From contig QNBY01000074.1 in assembly GCA_003644275.1 (NCBI GenBank), positions 1 to 6,073 of the forward strand: DNA of 6,073 nt, read 5' to 3'. The notes beneath the pieces were generated by a model. It ran no database searches and was not told the origin of the DNA. It saw only the letters and a list, made by a program, of their open reading frames with translations. Every line of letters begins with the position of its first letter. The first letter of the stretch is position 1. Positions 1 to 5,429 of this stretch are shown here, piece after piece. This DNA comes from Planctomycetota bacterium (lineage in GTDB: Bacteria > Planctomycetota > B143-G9). The position numbers were made by a program, and so were the translations under genes.

Positions 1-600
1 CGGATTGGCGGGAGGAGGGTCGCTTATCCCGGAGACGGTGACAAGGTGCCACGAGGGCGCGGTCCGCTCGGTGAGCGGCAGCAACACCCCGTAGCGGTCC
101 ACGTAGTAGTCCCTGCGCGACCAGCGGACGCGGGCGTAGGGAATCCGAATCCTCACGGTCACCTGTACGAAGTGGGGGAAGCGGCGGGCCACCACCGGCA
201 CGGACTCCACCCAGGGATTCGAGAGCAGCGCCGCGCGCACGGCGCCGAAGATGCGGTCGTCCCACATCTTCATGTCCGCCAGCGCCTTGCGGGCCTCCAG
301 TATGTCGTAGAAGTCGCGCTCGGGCAGGAAGGGGGGACGGTGCCCGGCGGCGGAGCGAACCGTGAAGTTGGGGCTGTTGTTGACGCTGAAGAGCACGCAG
401 GTGTCGGGATCGGATATGCGGTAGTAGTCCATCCCGCCCGCGAAGGACGAGGCGACCGCGAGCACGGCCGCCACGAACAGGACGAACGCGGCGGGCCGGA
501 GGAAGCGGGACGAGACGAGGAAACGGCCCGCCCGGGCGGCGAAACCGGGGGCCTTGCGGGGGGCGTCGTTCGCCCTCTTCTTCCTGTTGCGATCAGCCAT
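1..600 (-). CDS. ftsQ: FtsQ-like cell division protein (3' end outside window)
   Basis: FtsQ/DivIB proteins are bitopic membrane proteins that bridge early and late divisome proteins at the septum. The first 200 residues are visible, in frame through base 1 with no stop. They show a basic cytoplasmic tail (MADRNRKKR at 1-9), one membrane helix at about 36-55, then an extracytoplasmic region. The best FtsQ match is NPWVESVPVVARRFPHFVQV (128-147) followed by VTVRIRIPYARV (147-158) and YYVDRYGVLLPL (165-176). This is the end of a POTRA domain (pattern 'PWV..v.v.r.~P..~.v.v..r.P.A') running into the β-domain (pattern 'l.vD..G.~lp'). The first half of the POTRA region (about 60-125) does not show the usual strand pattern and seems to carry an insertion, so the protein is divergent. 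The position next to mur genes supports the call. ATG 600 has GGAGG seven bases upstream and overlaps the transglycosylase gene by eight bases. A generic POTRA protein is the alternative. Confidence 0.78.
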   Translation of the reverse strand, partial: MADRNRKKRANDAPRKAPGFAARAGRFLVSSRFLRPAAFVLFVAAVLAVASSFAGGMDYYRISDPDTCVLFSVNNSPNFTVRSAAGHRPPFLPERDFYDILEARKALADMKMWDDRIFGAVRAALLSNPWVESVPVVARRFPHFVQVTVRIRIPYARVRWSRRDYYVDRYGVLLPLTERTAPSWHLVTVSGISDPPPANP

Positions 601-1177
601 CCTTGAGCCTCCGGTATCTCTCCCTCTCCTCCTCCAGGAAGCGCATGGCGCGCCTTATGAAGAGCCGCGTCTCGGGATAGGGACAGGACGTGACCACGGA
701 GACGGCGTCGCGGTCCTGGTTGGCCGCGAGCCACCGGTAAACGCGGGTGGGACCGGCGTTGTAGGCCGCGAACAGCACCTCGGGCACCGCGCCGAATTGC
801 TCCGCCAGCCTCGCGAGATAGCAACAGCCGTAGCGTATGTTGGTGTCGGGATCGAGCAGCATGGAGGGCGCGGGCGGCGGTTCCTTGAGCCGGACGGCCA
901 CCGCGCGGGCGGTGTCGGGCATGAGCTGCATCAGCCCCACCGCTCCCGCCGGGGAGACGGCCGAGGCGTCCCCTCCGCTCTCCGCCCTGATGACCGCCAC
1001 CACGAGGGCGGGCTCCAGCCCGAAGCGGTCGGCGTACTTCTCCGCGATGGGCCTGACGACCTCCACGGGGGAGAAGCGCGCGGCGTACCAGCTCCACGCG
1101 AGCGCGGCCCCCGAGCCCAGCAACAGCCCGGCCAGCACGAAAGCGCGCGCGGTGTTCCTCGCCCTCCGCCGCCTCAT
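593..1177 (-). CDS. Small membrane-anchored SLT-family lytic transglycosylase
   Basis: The enzyme should cleave the MurNAc-GlcNAc bond of peptidoglycan, forming 1,6-anhydro-MurNAc ends, outside the cytoplasmic membrane. The 194 residues comprise a basic N-terminus (RRRRAR), one hydrophobic segment at about 12-30 (an uncleaved anchor, or a signal peptide cut near ALA 25-27), and an SLT (GH23-type) domain from about 44 to 175. Diagnostic elements are YADRFGLEPALVVAVIRAES with catalytic Glu 66, SPAGAVGLMQLMPDTA (75-90), DPDTNIRYG (109-117), AAYNAGPTRVYRWL (137-150) and PETRLFIRR (168-176). Length and architecture match the short anchored transglycosylases common in Firmicutes and relatives rather than the large Slt70. 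The start is ATG 1177 with GGGAG at 1189-1185, seven bases upstream, and an ATGA overlap with the TPR gene stop. The stop TGA at 595-593 overlaps the ftsQ-like gene by eight bases. A lytic enzyme between ddl and ftsQ is unusual. The family is firm; the in vivo role is inferred. Confidence 0.94.
   Translation of the reverse strand: MRRRRARNTARAFVLAGLLLGSGAALAWSWYAARFSPVEVVRPIAEKYADRFGLEPALVVAVIRAESGGDASAVSPAGAVGLMQLMPDTARAVAVRLKEPPPAPSMLLDPDTNIRYGCCYLARLAEQFGAVPEVLFAAYNAGPTRVYRWLAANQDRDAVSVVTSCPYPETRLFIRRAMRFLEEERERYRRLKDG
608..612 (-). promoter_or_regulatory. Shine-Dalgarno of the ftsQ-like gene (GGAGG)
   Basis: Minus-strand GGAGG is seven bases before ATG 600, inside the last codons of the transglycosylase gene. 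It supports this start and implies that FtsQ translation is initiated directly, not only by readthrough of ribosomes from the upstream gene. Confidence 0.75.
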
Positions 1178-2226
1178 TTCGCCACTCCCGCCGCAAGCAC
1201 CTTGTCCAGCTCCTCCTCCGCCCGGCGGCCCTCAGGGGTGTCGGGCCAGGCCCGCGCGAGGGCGGCCAGGGTGGAGGAAGCGCGGTCGGTGAAGCCCAGG
1301 AGCGTCTCCAGCTCGTAGCGCCTCCACATCAGCGCGGGCGCTCGAGGGCCGGACACGCCGGATTCGAGCAACGCGGCGAGCCAGCGGAGCTCGAGTTCCT
1401 CGTCGCCGGAGGAAGCCGCCGTCTCGTAGGCCGCTTCGAGCACTATCCTGCGCGAACGGGCCGTCTTGAGGGAGGGAAGGAAGGGCTCCAGCTCGTCGAG
1501 CGCCCCGTCGCTTCCCTTGTAGCGGGCGCAGCAGCGCACCCAGCGGGCGAGGGCCTCGGCGGCGGCCGCCCCTCTGGAACAGGAGGCGGAGAGCAGCGAT
1601 ATGCGGTCGGCGTCCTCGTAGCGCCCTTCCCTCTCGTAGAGGCGGCGCGCCAGCTCGGCGGCCCTGCGCGCCTGCGGGGAGGCCGGATACTCGCGGGCCA
1701 CCCTCTCCAGTATGGAGCAGGCGCGTTCGGGATCGCCGTTGTCGCGGTAGTGGAGCGCTATGTACATGAGCGCCGCCGGTATCCTCCAGGAACGCGGATA
1801 GCGGGAGCAGAACAACTGGAACGACCGCAGCGCCCCCTCGCCGTCCCCCGCGGAGAGCTGGGCTATGCCGCATTCGAACAGCGCCGCCGGGGCCAGGTTC
1901 GAGGACGGATAGGAACGCAACAGCCGCTGGAACGCCTCCACGGCGGCCGGGTAGTCCTTGCGCGTGTAGAGCTCGTAGATGCCTATGGACAACAGCGCGT
2001 CCGCCGACGTCTCGTAATCGCCCGCCGCCTGGGAGCGCCAGCTCTCCAGCAGGTCCGCCGTGACGGGATCGGTCCGGCACAGCAGGAACCCCTCGCGCGG
2101 AAGCGCCGGTTCCTCCGCGACGCCGGAGGCGAAGCGGTCGGAGAGGAACGCCGCCGCTCTCGGGAGGAAGGTGAGGGCGCAGAACGCGATTGCCGCAGAT
2201 ATGAGCGATAGAAGGGCGTTCTTCAT
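1174..2226 (-). CDS. Membrane-anchored TPR-repeat protein (YbgF/BamD-like repeats), function unknown
   Basis: I do not recognise a specific named family. The 350-residue protein starts with a hydrophobic stretch (about residues 4-28), a signal anchor or signal peptide, so the rest probably lies outside the cytoplasm. It then has TPR-type helical hairpins. The clearest three are at about 79-108 (ELYTRKDYPAAVEAFQRLL, ending in SYPSS), 115-145 (GDGEGALRSFQLFCSRYP) and 152-182 (GDPERACSILERVAREYP), each with the '..A...F/L......YP' pattern of YbgF/CpoB and BamD-type repeats. The C-terminal 130 residues are helical and Ala/Leu/Arg-rich with a probable further repeat near 296-330 (ALARAWPDTPEGRRAEEEL). 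TPR arrays bind other proteins, so a scaffold role in wall synthesis or division is likely by context but unproven. ATG 2226 overlaps the ddl stop as ATGA and has no good SD within 15 bases, suggesting translation by reinitiation after ddl. Eight cysteines are present; Cys 16 is preceded by Phe, so it is not a lipobox. Confidence 0.88.
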   Translation of the reverse strand: MKNALLSLISAAIAFCALTFLPRAAAFLSDRFASGVAEEPALPREGFLLCRTDPVTADLLESWRSQAAGDYETSADALLSIGIYELYTRKDYPAAVEAFQRLLRSYPSSNLAPAALFECGIAQLSAGDGEGALRSFQLFCSRYPRSWRIPAALMYIALHYRDNGDPERACSILERVAREYPASPQARRAAELARRLYEREGRYEDADRISLLSASCSRGAAAAEALARWVRCCARYKGSDGALDELEPFLPSLKTARSRRIVLEAAYETAASSGDEELELRWLAALLESGVSGPRAPALMWRRYELETLLGFTDRASSTLAALARAWPDTPEGRRAEEELDKVLAAGVAK

Positions 2227-3161
2227 GAGACGTTGCGCAGAGGCGCCTTCCTTTCCAGAGCGGCCCTCACGGCCATCATGCAGAGTTCGTCGAACGGTAT
2301 TCCGGCCCGCGCGGCGGCGAGCGGGGCCAGACTGTGAGAGGTCATCCCCGGCACCGTGTTTATCTCCAGCACGCACGGGGGGCCTTCCGGCGGCAGGATG
2401 AAGTCCACCCGCGCGAGCCCGCGGCAGCCGATCGCATTGTAAGCGTCTTTCGCCGCCTTCTCAAGGGCCGCGAGCCTCTCCGGGGGCAGGCCGTGGTCGA
2501 AGCTGAAGCGCGCTCCGCCGTCGGAGTATTTGCAGTCGAAGTCGAATATCTCCGCGGCGGGTTCGATGAGCAGGGGCGGGAAGACCATCTCCTCGAAGAC
2601 CGCCACCGTGAACTCGCGCCCCTCGATGAAGCGCTCCACCAGCGCGGCCCTGTCCGTCCTGAGCGCCTTCCATATCGCGTCCAGAAGGGCGGCGGGATCC
2701 CTGACCACCGACACGCCTATCGTCGAGCCGCCGGTTACGGGCTTCACCACCGCCGGCAGGGGACAATCGGGAGGCGGGGAGGCGGGCGTATCCTCCACGA
2801 GGACGGCGGGCGCGACGAACAAACCGGCCCGCTCGAAGCGGCGGCGGGAGGCCGCCTTGTCCAGTCCGATGCGGGAGGCCTCGGGCGGCGAGCCCGTGTA
2901 GGGTATCCCCATGCGCTCGAGGACGGCCTGCACGGTGCCGTCCTCCCCTTCCCCGCCGTGCAGGGCGATGAAGGCCACGTCGCAGTCCAGCGGCGGGGGC
3001 GCGTCGAGGAACGAGGTGGTAACGTCCACGATCTCCACGTTCACGCCCCGGTCCAGGAGCGCGGCGGCCACGTTCCGGCCGCTCTCTAGCGAAATGCTCC
3101 GTTCGGGCGACAGGCCGCCGCACAGCACCGCGACACGATAGCGGGGAAGCCGGGGAGTCAT
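2223..3161 (-). CDS. ddl: Ddl, D-alanine--D-alanine ligase
   Basis: Ddl joins two D-Ala molecules using ATP in the cytoplasm; MurF then adds the dipeptide to the stem peptide. The 312 residues match the usual length (about 305-320) of this ATP-grasp enzyme. The N-terminal domain has GGLSPERSISLESG (15-28), with Glu 20 matching the catalytic-triad Glu, and LHGGEGEDGTVQ (67-78). The ATP-grasp part has VVKPVTGGSTIGVS (138-151), with Ser 146 and Lys 140, then the lid segment FDFDCKYSDGG (206-216). RVDF (251-254) and EINTVPGMT (266-274) supply the Mg ligands Asp 253, Glu 266 and Asn 268, and SHSLAP follows. Tyr 212 in the KY motif is the residue expected for a D-Ala-D-Ala product; D-Ala-D-Lac ligases carry Phe or His there. 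The start is ATG 3161 with GGAGGT six bases upstream; the longer open frame reaching 3566 only shadows murB. ATGA overlaps join it to murB upstream and the TPR gene downstream. Confidence 0.97.
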   Translation of the reverse strand: MTPRLPRYRVAVLCGGLSPERSISLESGRNVAAALLDRGVNVEIVDVTTSFLDAPPPLDCDVAFIALHGGEGEDGTVQAVLERMGIPYTGSPPEASRIGLDKAASRRRFERAGLFVAPAVLVEDTPASPPPDCPLPAVVKPVTGGSTIGVSVVRDPAALLDAIWKALRTDRAALVERFIEGREFTVAVFEEMVFPPLLIEPAAEIFDFDCKYSDGGARFSFDHGLPPERLAALEKAAKDAYNAIGCRGLARVDFILPPEGPPCVLEINTVPGMTSHSLAPLAAARAGIPFDELCMMAVRAALERKAPLRNVS

Positions 3162-4048
3162 GTCTTCACCTCCAGTATGTCCGGGGGGAAGCCCCAGAGC
3201 CTTATCTCCGGTTCCAGCAGGACGCCGAAGCGCTCGAAGACCGCCCTCCGGCAGGCGGCCATGAGGCGGGCCACGTCGTCGGCGCTCTCGGACCGGCATA
3301 TTATGAAATTCGCATGGCGGCCGGACACCACCGCTCCGCCCACCGACGCTCCCTTCAGCCCCGCGGCGTCCAGCAGCGCGGCGGCGGAACAGCCGGGCGG
3401 GTTCTTGAACACCGAGCCCGCCGTCCTGCCCCGCGGGAAGCGGCGGCGGTCGAGCACAGCCGCACGGGCCGAGGCGGCCTCCGTCTCCGCATCGGAAGGC
3501 CGGAGCCGCAGCAGGGCGGACACCACCACCCCGCTCAACGAGGAACGCCGGTAGCCGAACCCGCATTCGGCCGCGGACAGTTCCCGTACCGCCCCCTCCG
3601 GCGTGACCACGGTGACGCTCTCCACCAGCGCCCCTATCTCCGCGCCGCCGGAACCGGCGTTTCCGACGAGCGCCCCGCCCAGCGTGCCGGGTATCCCCGC
3701 GAGCGGCGCGAGCCCACCCAGGCCGTTCGTCACGGCGAAGCGCACCAGCATGCCCATGGAGACGGCCGCACCGGCCCTCACGAGGCGCCCGTCGCGCTCG
3801 ATGCGCCGGAAGCCCTCCCCCAGCGACAGCACCAGGCCCTCCACCCCGGCGTCCGAGACGAGCACGTTGGTGCCGCGCCCGAGCACCCTCAGCGGAAGCG
3901 AGCGCTCCGCCGCGAAACGCAGCAGCTCCGCGAGCTCCGCCGCGTCTTCGGGACGGGCGAAGTACTCCGCCTCCCCGCCGCAGCGGTACGAGGTGAGCGG
4001 GCCGAGCGGCACCCGCTTCCTGAGCGAACCCACGTCAGTCGCCGTCAA
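3158..4048 (-). CDS. murB: MurB, UDP-N-acetylenolpyruvoylglucosamine reductase
   Basis: MurB is the FAD-dependent, NADPH-using cytoplasmic reductase that converts UDP-GlcNAc-enolpyruvate to UDP-MurNAc, the substrate of the neighbouring MurC. With a TTG start at 4048 it has 296 residues, close to the short MurB class (B. subtilis type, about 300). The FAD-binding region has LTSYRCGG (18-25), GRGTNVLVSD (57-66) and AGIPGTLGGALVGNAG (117-132). The substrate side has FGYRRSS (164-170, Arg 167 matching the family Arg), GSVFKNP (211-217, Ser 212 as the proton donor), LKGASVGGAVVSGRHANF (231-248) and LEPEIR (278-283, catalytic Glu probably 281). The frame is open further upstream to TTG 4063, but GGAGAG at 4061-4056 is ideally placed for TTG 4048. 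A GTG at 4033, just after the murC stop, is the other candidate; it would lose only five residues and lacks a well-spaced SD. The stop overlaps the ddl start (ATGA). Function is firm; the start is moderately sure. Confidence 0.94.
   Translation of the reverse strand: MTATDVGSLRKRVPLGPLTSYRCGGEAEYFARPEDAAELAELLRFAAERSLPLRVLGRGTNVLVSDAGVEGLVLSLGEGFRRIERDGRLVRAGAAVSMGMLVRFAVTNGLGGLAPLAGIPGTLGGALVGNAGSGGAEIGALVESVTVVTPEGAVRELSAAECGFGYRRSSLSGVVVSALLRLRPSDAETEAASARAAVLDRRRFPRGRTAGSVFKNPPGCSAAALLDAAGLKGASVGGAVVSGRHANFIICRSESADDVARLMAACRRAVFERFGVLLEPEIRLWGFPPDILEVKT
3168..3173 (-). promoter_or_regulatory. Shine-Dalgarno of ddl (GGAGGT)
   Basis: Minus-strand GGAGGT is six bases before ATG 3161 and lies in the last codons of murB. 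It settles the ddl start against the 135-residue in-frame extension that runs back into murB. Confidence 0.8.
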
Positions 4049-5429
4049 CGTACATCTCTCCAAGTTTCCTTATGTCGCCCGCTCCCATCGTCACCACCAG
4101 GTCGCCCGGCCTGCACGCTGTGGCGAGGTGGCGCAGTATCAACTCCATGCGCGGTATGTACTGGTAGGAGCCGAAGCCGAGCTTGTTGAACTCCGCCGCT
4201 ATCAGGGCGGAGGAAACGCCGGTGACGGGCTGTTCGTTCGCCGGGTATATGTCCGTGAGCACCACGTAGTCCGCGCCCGTCAGCGCCGAGGCCAGATCCC
4301 GGTAGAGGGCCGCCGTGCGGGTGTAGCGGTGCGGCTGGAAGACCACCACGAGCCTGTTGTGCCGCAGGTGGCGGAGCGCGGAGATGGTGGCCCGTATCTC
4401 CGTGGGGTGGTGGGCGTAGTCGTCGAGCACCGTGACGCCCCCGCGCTCTCCCAGCGTGTCCTGCCTGCGCACCACGCCCTTCAGCCGCGCCAGGGTGGAG
4501 GCCATCCGCCCCGCGTCGAGGCCGAGCAGCGCGCCGAGCGCGAGCGCCCCCACCGCGTTGGACAGGTTGTGGTCGCCGAGCAGCGGGCAGGCGAACTCGC
4601 CCAGCGGTTCGTCGTTCCTCGCCAGGACGAAGCGGCGGGCGAGCCCTTCGCGCTTCACCTCCACCGCGCGGAACTCGCATTCCTCCCCCAGCCCGTACCA
4701 GGCCACGCGGCCGTCGAGGCCCTTCAGGGCGTCGCGCAGCCCGGCGTCGTCGCCGCAGGCGACCACCACGCCGCCGTCGGTGTTCTCGGCGTAGCGCCGG
4801 AACACGCTCTTGAGGTGCTCGATGTCGCGGTAGTAATCCACGTGGTCGAAGTCTATGTTCGTTATGAGCGAGTGCTTCTGGCGCAGGCAGAGAAGCGAGC
4901 CGTCGCTCTCGTCCACTTCCGATATGAAATGCCTGCCGCGGCCGAGGTGGAAGCTGGAGCGCCACTCCGCCGCCCGGCCGCCGAGCATGACGGACGGGTC
5001 CAACCCCTGGTCGCGGAAGAGCTCGGAGACTATGTAGGTGGTGGTCGTCTTCCCGTGCGAGCCCGCTATTCCTATGCTCTCGCGGTCGCGCAGCAGGCGG
5101 GAGAGCATCACCGCCCGCGGCACTATGAGGACTCCGTTCTCGCGGGCCGTGGTCAATTCGAGGTTGTGCGGCGGAACGGCCGACGAGAACACCACCATGT
5201 CGCAGCCGCGGACGTGGGAGGGATCGTGCCCGATGAGCACGGGTATGCCCTTCTCCCGGCAGGCGGCGGTGCCCTCGTTCTCGCACAGGTCGCAGCCGTC
5301 CACGTCCGCCCCTTCCTCGCGCGCCATCACGGCTATCGAGCTCATGGAGACGCCGCCTATCCCTATGAAGTGAAGCCGGCGGCCGGATATGACGAGTTCC
5401 TCGGTGAGGAGCCTGGGATCGTATATCAT
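4035..5429 (-). CDS. murC: MurC, UDP-N-acetylmuramate--L-alanine ligase
   Basis: MurC is the cytoplasmic ATP-dependent ligase that adds the first stem-peptide residue, L-Ala, to UDP-MurNAc. The 464 residues are full length for the family and show the three Mur ligase domains. The N-terminal UDP-binding Rossmann part has GIGGVSMSSIA at 23-33. The central ATPase domain has the P-loop GSHGKTTT at 123-130, EVDESDGS at 171-178 and NIDFDHVDYY at 191-200. The C-terminal domain has DDYAHHPTEI at 336-345, FQPHRYTRT at 364-372 and TMGAGDI at 447-453. DDYAHHPTE with QPHRYTR marks MurC rather than MurD, E or F; Mpl is the closest alternative. The start is ATG 5429, with AGGAGG at 5443-5438 eight bases upstream. 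The 3' end overlaps murB by 14 bases if murB starts at 4048. Isoleucine codons are 19 ATA, 3 ATC and 0 ATT by hand count, unusual for such GC-rich sequence. GIGGVSMS instead of GIGGxGM is a variant I associate with Clostridia-type MurC. Confidence 0.97.
   Translation of the reverse strand: MIYDPRLLTEELVISGRRLHFIGIGGVSMSSIAVMAREEGADVDGCDLCENEGTAACREKGIPVLIGHDPSHVRGCDMVVFSSAVPPHNLELTTARENGVLIVPRAVMLSRLLRDRESIGIAGSHGKTTTTYIVSELFRDQGLDPSVMLGGRAAEWRSSFHLGRGRHFISEVDESDGSLLCLRQKHSLITNIDFDHVDYYRDIEHLKSVFRRYAENTDGGVVVACGDDAGLRDALKGLDGRVAWYGLGEECEFRAVEVKREGLARRFVLARNDEPLGEFACPLLGDHNLSNAVGALALGALLGLDAGRMASTLARLKGVVRRQDTLGERGGVTVLDDYAHHPTEIRATISALRHLRHNRLVVVFQPHRYTRTAALYRDLASALTGADYVVLTDIYPANEQPVTGVSSALIAAEFNKLGFGSYQYIPRMELILRHLATACRPGDLVVTMGAGDIRKLGEMYVDGD
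4056..4061 (-). promoter_or_regulatory. Shine-Dalgarno favouring the TTG 4048 start of murB (GGAGAG)
   Basis: Minus-strand GGAGAG lies within the murC 3' end, seven bases before TTG 4048. It overlaps the alternative TTG at 4063, so it cannot serve that codon, and it is too far from GTG 4033. This is the main reason for choosing the 296-residue form of MurB. Confidence 0.6.

Noticed and set aside
270..1196. 308-codon minus-strand frame across the transglycosylase and ftsQ-like genes
   Set aside because: It is an out-of-frame, Arg/Gly/Pro-rich shadow of two genes that have real domains and SD sequences.
2149..2226. Lipoprotein signal in the TPR protein around Cys 16
   Set aside because: The residues before the cysteine are Ile-Ala-Phe. 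Phe at -1 does not fit a lipobox and the cysteine sits in the middle of the hydrophobic stretch.
2227..2376. 50-residue in-frame extension of the TPR protein
   Set aside because: It would cover the conserved C-terminal end of Ddl and place the hydrophobic export segment internally. ATG 2226, at an ATGA overlap, fits the pattern of the operon.
3162..3566. 135-residue in-frame N-terminal extension of Ddl
   Set aside because: It overlaps conserved murB coding sequence. The Ddl family begins near ATG 3161, which has a perfect SD, and the extension reads as Pro/Gly/Arg-rich shadow sequence.
4033..4048. Frameshift or gene damage at the murC/murB junction
   Set aside because: Both proteins keep complete conserved ends, and the overlap is explained by a normal start codon inside the upstream gene.
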